From positions 620,001 to 684,000 of the forward strand of contig CBDCXF010000001.1 in assembly GCA_965223755.1 (NCBI GenBank): DNA of 64,000 nucleotides, written 5' to 3'. The notes under the pieces are model-generated. The model saw only the letters and a list, made by a program, of their open reading frames with translations. It was not told the DNA's origin and did no database searches. The DNA comes from CBDCXF01 sp965223755. Its GTDB lineage: Bacteria; Acidobacteriota; Thermoanaerobaculia; Multivoradales; JAHEKO01. Numbering within the stretch: the stretch's first letter is position 1; every line of letters begins with the position of its first letter. Positions 20,012 through 28,020 of the stretch are shown piece by piece. The position numbers and the translations under genes are program-made.

Positions 20012-20369
20012 TTTCTACGAAGTCATGGCGACGGGCTCCTGCTGAAGCTCTAGGCGCTCCGCTTGCTTTGCCTTTCCGCAACGCGGTCAAGTCCCAGGTT
20101 GCATTGGCGAGGTCTTAGCAGGCTTTTCCAACCATAGCCCCTTTCAGCGATCCAACAGAGCGCAGCCGATGTTGTCACTGAGTGACAACACAATTTGTAG
20201 AAATCTTGAATCGCGGGTTCTCTCAATAAGAACAATGAATTTCGTGATGTCCGAGTGTGGCAGATAAACTGTGGAGCGTTAGGAGAGTGAGTGAAGGCTA
20301 GGTTTGCCCGCGGCTGCCTAGTCGATTGATTGTTTTTGCCGTGATGGCTCTTTTGATTGGAGGGTGTAG
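20012..20369. other. Longest gene-free stretch; probable promoter/operator region of the M4 peptidase
   Basis: 358 bases with no convincing coding frame. It holds a perfect 10-bp-arm palindrome at 20170-20190 (listed separately) and, 15 bases further on, TTGAAT (20206-20211), a possible -35 with a weak AACAAT (20231-20236) 19 bases later. A ribosome site GGAGG lies just before the M4 start. No convincing terminator for guaB was seen. Confidence 0.5.
20170..20190. promoter_or_regulatory. Perfect inverted repeat, operator candidate
   Basis: Arms TGTTGTCACT and AGTGACAACA are exact reverse complements around one central G. The odd length and near-zero loop argue for a protein-binding site rather than an RNA hairpin. 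It is 180 bases before the M4 peptidase start and just upstream of a possible -35 box, a position fitting an activator or a repressor. I do not recognise the regulator family. Confidence 0.5.
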
Positions 20370-22790
20370 ATGAATAGATGGAAACGAGCAGCGCCCGTAG
20401 CTGTCGGGTGTGGTCTTTTGTCTCTATCGGCGGCCGCAATCGGTGCCCAGGGAAAACGGGATTCGGTTGCCGACGTGGTCGACGAAATGCGTTCGGCCGC
20501 ACGGGCCGATGTCACAACATCGATTTCTGATGACACCGGATTCGTCACCTTCATTTCCTTCGATCGGCCGATAGCCGGAGCGCTCAACCATCTGGCTCCG
20601 GCTCAAGAGCGAGCTGAGGAGTTCATGGCCCGGTTTGGCACGGCGTTCGGGACTGCCGGGCGTGAGGGCCTGGAGCTTCTCCGCGTCTCTGCAATCGACG
20701 AGGTGGGAATGGAACATGTTCGCTTTCGGCAGATGCACCGCGGGATCCCCGTAACCGGGGGCGAGATCGTTGTCCACCTCAACGCTGGTGGAGTGACCTC
20801 AGTCAATGCGAGCGTGGTGGCCGAGTTGGACGGTTTGAATGGCTCGCCAGCGGTATCGCAAAAACAAGCAGCGTTCATCGTTGAGAGGATCCTTGCCAAC
20901 GAAATGGGGGTCAGCGATGCAAAGCTGAGCGAACCCAAACTCGAGTTCTTCAACAGGGGCCACCTCGAGCGCCGCCCCTCGGCCACGAGATTGGCCTGGT
21001 TTATCGAGGCCACCGGAGCCGATCTGCGCGAGTTCATCTGGATCGATGCAATTGGCGGGCATAACCTTCTGCAGTTCAGCCAACTCACGGACGCCAAGAA
21101 TCGTGAGGTGTATGACGCAGACGACCCAGGCGATGGCGTTTACGACACCCTGCCAGGAAATCTGGTTCGAGCTGAAGGGGGCGCTGCCACCGGTGATACC
21201 GACGCTGATCTAGCCTACGATTACGCGGGCGACACATACGACTACTTCTTTGCCGAGCACGGGCGCGATAGCTACGACGGTGCAGGAGCAACGATCGTTT
21301 CGTCGGTGCACTTTTGTCCCAGTGCCACACTCTGTCCGTTCGCTAATGCGTTTTGGAACGGACAACAAATGGTTTATGGCGAAGGGTTCTCATCTGCCGA
21401 CGATGTTGTCGCGCACGAACTCACCCACGCAGTGACGGAGAAGACAGCCAACCTCTTCTACTACATGCAAAGTGGCGCCCTAAGCGAGTCCTACTCGGAC
21501 ATCTTTGGCGAAACGGTCGATCTGCTGAACCTCGGAGGTACCGATGACCCTAGCGTGCGCTGGCACATGGGTGAAGACCTTCCTGGTGCTGGGGCGATAC
21601 GAAACCTCAACGACCCTACTCTTTTTTCTCATCCTGGCAAGATGAGCGATCCGGAATTCGTCTGTACTCCAGCCCTCGACCAGGGCGGCGTCCACAGCAA
21701 TAACGGCGTCCCCAATCACGCCTACGCGTTGATGGTCGACGGCGGCTCCTACAACGGTTTCACGGTGACCGGAGTGGGGCTGACCAAGGCTGCAAAAATT
21801 CATTATCGAGCACTCTCTCGGTACCTAACTTCGGCTTCCGATTTCCTCGACAACTACAACGCTCTCAAGCAATCCTGTGAGGATCTAGTCGGCACTTCGG
21901 GAATAACAGTGGCGGATTGCACCGAGGTGAGTGAGGCTTTGGACGCGGTCGAAATGGCGGCAACTTGGCCGTGTACCCTGCCGACTAACGCCGGTGCCGT
22001 CGCGCACTGCCCGGTTGACCAAGCGCCGGTCATCCTCTCCTATCAAGATTTTTCTTCGGGGGGAGGCCTTCTCGCGTGCTCCGAGGACACTTTGCCGACC
22101 GATTGGTGCGCCAACGGCGTGAGCAGCGTGCTGGGACCGTTTGCGACCAGTGGTACCGATAGCGCCTGGGGTTACAGTTCGGCTACTGGGGTCACCATAG
22201 ACATGGATTTCTCCGAGGTAGGCGATCTGCCCGCCAACGCGAGGCTGCAGTTCGACCATTCCTTCGGATTCGCGGCTCGACCGCCGATTATTTACTGGGA
22301 TGGAGGAGTGATCGAATACAGCAGTGGGGGTGGGGCGTGGACGGATGCAGGTTCCCTGATCACTGACGGCCAAGCGTACGGTGGAATCCTCGACAACTCG
22401 AGCGGTAATCCCCTCGGAGGTCGCTCCGCCTTTGTCGGTAATAGTTGGGGCTACACCACTTCACAGTTGGATTTGAGCTCTCTGGCGGGCCAGACCCTGA
22501 GCTATCGATTCAGCTTTGGTACGGCTTTGGGCGGCGAGTATGGTTGGTTCGTTGACGACATACGTACCTATGTTTGCTTCGCTTGTCGCCTCGACCGAAG
22601 TCTTACGCAAGCGCATACTGGTACCGCGTCCAACTATCGAGCTTCGAACAGCATTGTCGCCGGATCGGGTTTCACCGTCCGATGGATCGACTCGGTGGTT
22701 CTCGATGCCGGCAACCTGATCGAGTTGGAAAACGGCTTCTCGGTCGAGAACGGTGGCGCGCTCATCGTCAAGCTGGATGGTTGCCCTTGA
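20370..22790 (+). CDS. Secreted M4 (thermolysin-like) metallopeptidase with C-terminal accessory domains
   Basis: 806 residues. GGAGG precedes ATG 20370. A signal peptide (ending near AAAIGAQG) leads into an FTP-type propeptide (to about residue 225). The catalytic domain carries HELTH with zinc ligands His349 and His353 and Glu350 as catalyst, the third ligand Glu373 in GALSESYSD, and the second catalytic His442 in DQGGVHSNNGVPNHA, all at thermolysin spacing. After about residue 540 comes a beta-rich module ending GEYGWFVDDIRTYVC, like accessory domains of immune-inhibitor peptidases, and a terminal part SNSIVAGSGFTV...NLIELENGFSVENGG resembling a 3-coathanger stack. All active-site residues are present, so it should be an active extracellular protease. 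Confidence 0.93.
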   Translation: MNRWKRAAPVAVGCGLLSLSAAAIGAQGKRDSVADVVDEMRSAARADVTTSISDDTGFVTFISFDRPIAGALNHLAPAQERAEEFMARFGTAFGTAGREGLELLRVSAIDEVGMEHVRFRQMHRGIPVTGGEIVVHLNAGGVTSVNASVVAELDGLNGSPAVSQKQAAFIVERILANEMGVSDAKLSEPKLEFFNRGHLERRPSATRLAWFIEATGADLREFIWIDAIGGHNLLQFSQLTDAKNREVYDADDPGDGVYDTLPGNLVRAEGGAATGDTDADLAYDYAGDTYDYFFAEHGRDSYDGAGATIVSSVHFCPSATLCPFANAFWNGQQMVYGEGFSSADDVVAHELTHAVTEKTANLFYYMQSGALSESYSDIFGETVDLLNLGGTDDPSVRWHMGEDLPGAGAIRNLNDPTLFSHPGKMSDPEFVCTPALDQGGVHSNNGVPNHAYALMVDGGSYNGFTVTGVGLTKAAKIHYRALSRYLTSASDFLDNYNALKQSCEDLVGTSGITVADCTEVSEALDAVEMAATWPCTLPTNAGAVAHCPVDQAPVILSYQDFSSGGGLLACSEDTLPTDWCANGVSSVLGPFATSGTDSAWGYSSATGVTIDMDFSEVGDLPANARLQFDHSFGFAARPPIIYWDGGVIEYSSGGGAWTDAGSLITDGQAYGGILDNSSGNPLGGRSAFVGNSWGYTTSQLDLSSLAGQTLSYRFSFGTALGGEYGWFVDDIRTYVCFACRLDRSLTQAHTGTASNYRASNSIVAGSGFTVRWIDSVVLDAGNLIELENGFSVENGGALIVKLDGCP

Positions 22791-22837
22791 GTTGAGCGAC
22801 GCGAAGCCCTCGGTCGCCTCGAGAGGACTACCCTGGT

Positions 22838-25228
22838 TTAGCCCAAGCGCCAGCCCAAGCCGAAAGCCGTCACCTCAATATCCTTTTTATAAGGCCGGAG
22901 TTCGACCGTCTCCAATTCCTCGCGCAAGGGGTCCAATTTGTCCTCGAGCGCATCCAGGTCCTTCGTCAACCGTTCTTCGAGTTCCTCGAGCTGCTCTTCC
23001 AAAGCTTCCAAGGAGGCTTCGGCACGGTCTACGTCTTTGGATTGCTCGCGGGCGTAGCCGGCCCGGCGCACCGCGCTTTGGGTTTTGGAAAGGGTCGTTG
23101 ATGACAAGCGTTTGCGGCCAAAGACAGCCGAGAGGATAGCGGTGCCTACAGACACCGCAGCCGAGAGCTTCTCCCGCCGCGCCTGATCTTCCTCTTTGTC
23201 GATGCGAGCTTCGGCTTTGCGGATCTTGGCTTCCAGGCTGTCTCGGTCTTCTTCGTAGTCGGCGCGCAATTCTCGCGTTTGGCGGTCGCGTTCCTCGCGA
23301 GCCCTTTCAGCAAGGCGAATGCGAAAGTCCCGTTCGTCCTCACCAGGATTGGAGATCTCGTCCAAGGCTGCACTTCTGTAAAGATGGCAACGGCGAGAGC
23401 GGTAGAGATGATCGATGAACGAGCGCTTCCACGAAGAATACGAGCGTGGACTCGCCCCTTTGGCGGGCAAGTCGGCAAAAGAGGCACCCGGATCTGGATC
23501 GGCCGCCAAGCTCGCACCGGGACCCATGAGTTCGTCGCTGTGGTGCCAGTCAACCTCCGCCCGTTCGCCTTCCAGAGGGACCCAATAAGAAACTTCTTCG
23601 CGATGCTCCAGAGTCTTGCTACGGTTGGCGTAGTAAAGACGAGCCCGGCCGACCAATCCGGCTTGATAGACACTCCCGGCGGCGTCGCCGAGGTAAAACT
23701 GCTCGATGGCCGGGTCGACCACCGGCGCCACGGAAGAGGCAGCAGGAGCAGCCGATGTCTCTGTAGTCTCGGATGTCGCTTCCACTTGCAACGCAGAGTC
23801 TCGCTCATCGCCGCGGTAAGGGTCCATCAAGCGCCGGATCTCCGTTCGGGCCAGCGGACCCCGCAGGTACGACATCGCCCAGCGGGTGTGGAAGGTTTCT
23901 GGGCCGCTTTCGTGCACGTTGTGGAGCAAAAAGACTCGTTTGCCGAGTTGTGACAACAAGGCGTCCAACTCTTTGCGACTCATGACGCCGCTGAGGCTGT
24001 CCAACCCTTCAAGAACGCGTTCTTTGTCCCGTTCTGTTTGCAGACGACCCAAGAACCAGGTCCCGGCGTTGGAAAGCCCTTTGTAATCGAGATCGACTGG
24101 ATTTTGCGTCGCGAGCACCACTCCCAAGCCGTAGGCGCGCGCCTGCTTGAGCAGAGTGAGCAGAGGCTTTTTGGAGGCCGGCTCCCCGATCGGCGGCATG
24201 AAGCCAAAAACTTCATCCATGTACAACAGGGCGCGCAAGTTGGATGTCCCCGGCAGCGACCTCACCCAGCCCACGATCTGATTGAGCAACAGAGCCACAA
24301 AAAACATCCGTTCCGCTTCGGACAAGTGCGCGATCGAAAAGACCGCCAGTTGCGGCTTGCCCTGCTCGTTGTAGAGCAGGCGATTGATGTCCAGGGGGGT
24401 GCCTTGGAGCCACACCTCAAAGCCCGGTGAAGCCAGTAGCGAGTTGATCTGCATGGCCAACTTGAAGCGCTCCTTGGCCGGATAGAAGCTCTCCAGCTCA
24501 AGCACACCAATGCGCGTCACCGGCGGCTCTTGAATGAGATGAATGAGTGACCCGAGGTCGACGTCTTTGCCGTCACGCCACTGATGGTCTAGGACGTTGG
24601 AGAGCAGCAGATGTTCGCGGCTTTGCACCGGATCGGCTTCGATTCCCAGCAGGGACAGCAAACTGGTAACGGTGGTTTCGACCCGATCGCCATATTGATC
24701 CCCGTCGTCAACGACCGAGGCCGGCGGAGCCGCTAACGATGCCAAAATCGACACCGGCAACCCCGCCTCGCTACCGGGCGTGTAGATGCGTACATCGGCT
24801 GCCTGCCGCAGCCGGCGAATGCGCTCGCCGTCCTGTTGCCAACTAGCAAGCCCGTTGCGCCACAGATCGGCCTGCTTGACCGCGTACTCGTCCACCGACA
24901 GGCCTTTGCGCCGTGCCGCCGCCTCTTCCACCCAGGGCGCGAATTGCGCTGCGCTGAGCTCCGGGAAGGTGAGCATGAGATTGCCCAGGTCGCCTTTGGG
25001 GTCGATGATGATGGCTGGAATGCCGTCGAGAGCGGCCTCCTCCAGCAATGACACGCACAGGCCGGTTTTACCGCTGCCGGTCATACCGACGCAGACCGCG
25101 TGGGTAGTCAAATCGGCGGCATCGTAAAGCAGCGGAGCATCGGCCAGCTCCTCGGTCTTTACGTTGTAGGGCTTGCCAAGATAAAACGCCCCCAGCTTTT
25201 CGTAGCCCAGTTTTTCGTAGCCCTGCAT
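22838..25228 (-). CDS. HerA/FtsK-like P-loop ATPase with long C-terminal coiled coil
   Basis: 796 residues from ATG 25228, chosen because GAGGAGG lies 11 bases upstream; the frame stays open to 25384 only because it reads through a 12-bp tandem repeat. Walker A is GMTGSGKTG (about 46-54), followed by IIIDPKGDLGNLM; Walker B is LLYMDEVFGF, and VLATQNPVDLDYKGLSN is a sensor-like motif seen in HerA/VirB4-type ATPases. The last 200 residues are charged and helical (REERDRQTRELRADYEEDRD, then EEQLEELEERL), a strong coiled coil. No nurA nuclease neighbours it, so a HerA-NurA role is not supported; function is open. The N-terminus has a small in-frame duplication, YEKLG twice. Confidence 0.75.
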   Translation of the reverse strand: MQGYEKLGYEKLGAFYLGKPYNVKTEELADAPLLYDAADLTTHAVCVGMTGSGKTGLCVSLLEEAALDGIPAIIIDPKGDLGNLMLTFPELSAAQFAPWVEEAAARRKGLSVDEYAVKQADLWRNGLASWQQDGERIRRLRQAADVRIYTPGSEAGLPVSILASLAAPPASVVDDGDQYGDRVETTVTSLLSLLGIEADPVQSREHLLLSNVLDHQWRDGKDVDLGSLIHLIQEPPVTRIGVLELESFYPAKERFKLAMQINSLLASPGFEVWLQGTPLDINRLLYNEQGKPQLAVFSIAHLSEAERMFFVALLLNQIVGWVRSLPGTSNLRALLYMDEVFGFMPPIGEPASKKPLLTLLKQARAYGLGVVLATQNPVDLDYKGLSNAGTWFLGRLQTERDKERVLEGLDSLSGVMSRKELDALLSQLGKRVFLLHNVHESGPETFHTRWAMSYLRGPLARTEIRRLMDPYRGDERDSALQVEATSETTETSAAPAASSVAPVVDPAIEQFYLGDAAGSVYQAGLVGRARLYYANRSKTLEHREEVSYWVPLEGERAEVDWHHSDELMGPGASLAADPDPGASFADLPAKGASPRSYSSWKRSFIDHLYRSRRCHLYRSAALDEISNPGEDERDFRIRLAERAREERDRQTRELRADYEEDRDSLEAKIRKAEARIDKEEDQARREKLSAAVSVGTAILSAVFGRKRLSSTTLSKTQSAVRRAGYAREQSKDVDRAEASLEALEEQLEELEERLTKDLDALEDKLDPLREELETVELRPYKKDIEVTAFGLGWRLG

Positions 25229-25313
25229 CGACAGTCCTCCTCTGCAATCATCCCCGGCGGGGACGCAACGGCAATGATACGACGTGCTGTTGGGATGCCG
25301 AACGGGCCCTAAA

Positions 25314-25397
25314 GTTGACCTTAAGACTGGCCCCAAGACTAGCCCCAAGACTGGCCCCAAGACTGGCCCCAAGAGTGACCCCAAGAGTGACCCTACT
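25314..25397. repeat. 12-bp tandem repeat, about seven copies
   Basis: The unit reads ACTGGCCCCAAG on the plus strand, with two to four exact copies (25326-25337, 25350-25373) and diverged copies on both flanks (GTTGACCTTAAG, ACTAGCCCCAAG, AGTGACCCCAAG, AGTGACCCTACT). It lies between the M24 peptidase stop and the HerA-like gene start (both minus strand), that is, in the downstream gene-free region 25229-25403. Unit length is a multiple of three, but there is no sign that it is translated. Confidence 0.9.
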
Positions 25398-25403
25398 GGG
25401 CCC

Positions 25404-26606
25404 CTAACACCAGGCGACGGGGTCGAGATCGTAAGGCAAGTCGGTCAAATTTCGCGGACCGTCTTCTGAGACGTGCACCATGTCTTCGAGGCGAATGCCC
25501 CACCCGTCCTCGGGATCGTAGAGACCTGGCTCGATGGTGATGAGGTCGTCGGCGCGCAGAGCCCCGGCGCTACGCGGACGCAGATTGGGAAGTTCGTGGA
25601 GGTCGTAGCCGACTCCGTGACCCAGCGAATGAACCATTCCTCGCCGGGTCTCGGGGTCAGTGCGGATGGTTGGATACCCAGCCCCCTCGAGCGTCCCCAA
25701 AGCGGCCTCCACTACCGTGGAGATACTCGTGCTCGGTGTGCAAAGACTGGTCGATCGGATCAATGCTTCCTGAACCGCGCCATGAGCTCTCTGCACCGAT
25801 TCTGGAACCAGGCCGAGGCAAAAGGTACGGGTGCAGTCGGCGAACTGGCGGCGACGCGGAAAGAGGTCGACGACAACGGTTTCGCCGGCCACGATCGCAC
25901 GTCGGTCGGCACCGGTACTGTGCGGCACTCCCGCTTCGCGTCCGACCGCGACGATGTTCCCTCGCGGTTCCTCGAGTCCATGATCTGAGAAGGTGCGCCG
26001 AACCACCCGGCGCAGGTCGCCGCCAGTGACCGGATCCTCTGTTGATTGCTGGCGCGAGACTTTGGCGAGAAGCCCAGCGATGTTGCGAAACGCTTCGCAG
26101 GTGGCCGCGGCCAGCTTCTCAGCTTGTTGAATCTCGCTCGAAGTCTTTTTGCGACGCCACTGGCGCAGGGCTCCGGCGGCACTCTCCAGAGCCCAGCCGC
26201 GCTCGGCCATCGACCGCTGCACGTCGACCGTCACCCCGACCGGAAGCGTCCCTGCCAGCCCTACGGGGCCGGTTTCGACGCCGACGCGGCGCAAAACCCG
26301 AATCGCCGTACGGGCCAAGAACTCGCCGCGAGTGTTGGTTTCGCGGCGCAACCCTGCCAACTTGAGCTCACGTGGCCCCCAAGCGGGAACCGCGGCGGCC
26401 TCCGCTTCCTCGCGTTCCATGTCGGTGAAGTAGATCAAGCGGGCTTCGCTGCTTGGCGGCACCACGACGGCGCACATGCCGAGATGCCGGTCTCCGGTAA
26501 AGCGCAGCAGATCCGCTTCCGAGCCGTCCTGGGCCAGAAGGAGCAGCGCCCCCCAGCCGCGCTCCTCTATGCGTGACCGGAGGGCGTCGAGATGTTGCGG
26601 CTGCAA
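25404..26606 (-). CDS. M24 family metallopeptidase (Xaa-Pro aminopeptidase-like)
   Basis: About 400 residues from TTG 26606, which follows CCGAGGA by 9 bases and avoids overlap with trxA; an ATG at 26672 inside trxA is the alternative but adds only a Ser-rich, unconserved extension. The N-terminal creatinase-type domain (about 1-145) is followed by the pita-bread fold. Five metal ligands are visible: VVVDLFP (Asp), ADCTRTF (Asp), HSLGHGVGYDLHE (His), ITIEPGLYD (Glu) and IRLEDMV (Glu). It is likely a cytoplasmic aminopeptidase releasing residues before proline; it is directly downstream of trxA. Confidence 0.85.
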   Translation of the reverse strand: MQPQHLDALRSRIEERGWGALLLLAQDGSEADLLRFTGDRHLGMCAVVVPPSSEARLIYFTDMEREEAEAAAVPAWGPRELKLAGLRRETNTRGEFLARTAIRVLRRVGVETGPVGLAGTLPVGVTVDVQRSMAERGWALESAAGALRQWRRKKTSSEIQQAEKLAAATCEAFRNIAGLLAKVSRQQSTEDPVTGGDLRRVVRRTFSDHGLEEPRGNIVAVGREAGVPHSTGADRRAIVAGETVVVDLFPRRRQFADCTRTFCLGLVPESVQRAHGAVQEALIRSTSLCTPSTSISTVVEAALGTLEGAGYPTIRTDPETRRGMVHSLGHGVGYDLHELPNLRPRSAGALRADDLITIEPGLYDPEDGWGIRLEDMVHVSEDGPRNLTDLPYDLDPVAWC

Positions 26607-26622
26607 GAGTCCGCGTCCTCGG

Positions 26623-26952
26623 CTAAACGTGCGCCCCGATGAACTGCTGGATGGCGTTCTTGGGCATGGCACCGAGCACGCGGTCGGCGACTTCTCCGTC
26701 CTTGAACAGAATCAATGTCGGAATGCTCGACACCTGGTATTTGAATGCCAATTCGCGATTCTCATCCACGTTGACCTTGGCGATGCGCACCTGGCCGTTC
26801 ATTTCTTCTGCAACTTCGTCGAGGACCGGCGCCACCATGCGGCAGGGACCACACCACTCGGCCCAAAAGTCCACCAGAACGGGGGTATCTGACTGCAAAA
26901 CGTCGTTGTCGAAACTCTCCGTTGTTACTTGCGTTACTTTGTCACTGGCCAT
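26623..26952 (-). CDS. trxA: Thioredoxin
   Basis: 109 residues, standard length. The redox site WCGPC (Trp33, Cys34, Cys37) lies in DFWAEWCGPCRMVAP; the cis-Pro loop is SSIPTLILFKDGE. It supplies electrons to ribonucleotide reductase, methionine sulfoxide reductase and other cytoplasmic partners. It is the first gene after a 77-base gap downstream of ribF, and reads into the M24 peptidase gene 16 bases later. Confidence 0.97.
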   Translation of the reverse strand: MASDKVTQVTTESFDNDVLQSDTPVLVDFWAEWCGPCRMVAPVLDEVAEEMNGQVRIAKVNVDENRELAFKYQVSSIPTLILFKDGEVADRVLGAMPKNAIQQFIGAHV

Positions 26953-26976
26953 GCTTCACCACTTTCGCTAGTTAAG

Positions 26977-26994
26977 GTGGGTGCAACAACCCAC
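26977..26994 (-). terminator. Small hairpin between ribF and trxA
   Basis: GTGGGT and ACCCAC form a 6-bp perfect stem around a six-base loop. On the minus-strand transcript it follows ribF by about 35 bases and precedes trxA by 24. No U-tract follows, so it may be a weak terminator, processing site or leader structure. Confidence 0.3.
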
Positions 26995-27029
26995 GGATAG
27001 TTGGTTTCTCGCCGCAGCGCGCGGCACCT

Positions 27030-27974
27030 TCACTTAGGAGAACACGCAGCCGACGAAATGTATTCTCGCGCGTGCTCCACATCGATTTGAATCTGTCTCT
27101 GCAACTCCTCTAACGAGTCGAATCGCACTTCGTCGCGCAAACGGTGGCAGACACGCACCCGAGCCCCAACACCGTAGACGTCCTCGTCGAAGTCGAGAAG
27201 ATGAGCCTCGACCCACCGCGGGCCGTCGATTTCGACCGTCGGCCTGCGGCCGACATTGATGACCGCGCGCCAGACTTCGTCGTTCAACTCCGCTTCACCG
27301 ACATAGACCCCATTTTTGGGTAGCAACTCCTGCTCGCAGGCAAGATTGATGGTCGGGAAGCCGAGAGTCCGCCCCCGTTGCGCTCCGCGCACGATGATCC
27401 CGGTCAATTCGTAGGAGCGTCCCAGTAGACGCGTCGCTTCCTCAGGATTCCCCTGCAGCAACGCATTACGAATTCGCGTACTGGAGATGATCTGGCCATC
27501 GAGGGTGACTTCGTCGAGTCCCACCGCGCGAAAACCGAAGTCCCGCCCCATGCTGGTGAGCAGCGAGAGGTCTCCCTCACGGCGGTGTCCGAAGGCGAAA
27601 GCGGTGCCGACGTAGACCTCGCGTACCGCCAAGCGCTCCAGCAAGAACTCGCGTACAAAGCGTCGTGCCGGAATCTTGGCGAACTTGGGGGTGAAGAAGA
27701 CCTCATAGAGCGCATCGAGGCCGCACTCCCGGAGTAGTGCTTCCTTTTGATCGCTGCTAGTGAGCCGCAGTGGAGCGCGCGCCGGGTCCAACGCCCGCAG
27801 CGGATGGGGATCGAAGGTCACCGCCACCGCAGGAAGGTTGAGTTCGCGCCCCCGTTCGCAAACCCGTTCGAGCAGCGTCCGCTGGCCCAGGTGTACGCCA
27901 TCGAAGTTGCCGATGGCCACCACCGATCCGGGCAGACTTTCGCCCTCTTCCCAAGCGTTCCTGTATACCCGCAT
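27030..27974 (-). CDS. ribF: Bifunctional riboflavin kinase / FAD synthetase
   Basis: 314 residues from ATG 27974; upstream in-frame starts as far as 28442 lie within rimO in another frame and are rejected. The N-terminal FAD synthetase (nucleotidyltransferase) half shows AIGNFDGVHLGQ, VAVTFDPHP and GTAFAFGHRREGD; then ISSTRIRNAL. The C-terminal riboflavin kinase half (after about 185) shows GRTLGFPTINL, NGVYVGEA and INVGRRPTV. It makes FMN and FAD. It is 46 bases downstream of rimO; flavin supply for the nearby redox enzymes is a plausible but unproven link. Confidence 0.95.
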   Translation of the reverse strand: MRVYRNAWEEGESLPGSVVAIGNFDGVHLGQRTLLERVCERGRELNLPAVAVTFDPHPLRALDPARAPLRLTSSDQKEALLRECGLDALYEVFFTPKFAKIPARRFVREFLLERLAVREVYVGTAFAFGHRREGDLSLLTSMGRDFGFRAVGLDEVTLDGQIISSTRIRNALLQGNPEEATRLLGRSYELTGIIVRGAQRGRTLGFPTINLACEQELLPKNGVYVGEAELNDEVWRAVINVGRRPTVEIDGPRWVEAHLLDFDEDVYGVGARVRVCHRLRDEVRFDSLEELQRQIQIDVEHAREYISSAACSPK

Positions 27975-28020
27975 GATTCTTCGAGGAATGCTGCTTTCGA
28001 CTGGATCGCGAAATCGGAAT

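Noticed and set aside
20012..20369. tRNA or small RNA gene in the largest gap
   Set aside because: No cloverleaf, T-arm consensus or Rho-independent terminator could be found by eye on either strand.
25229..25384. N-terminal extension of the HerA-like protein made of Gly-Pro-Val-Leu repeats
   Set aside because: It is a translation of the 12-bp tandem repeat; the strong ribosome site and conserved start lie at 25228.
25314..25397. CRISPR array
   Set aside because: Units are 12 bp and abut each other without spacers; no cas genes are near. It is a minisatellite.
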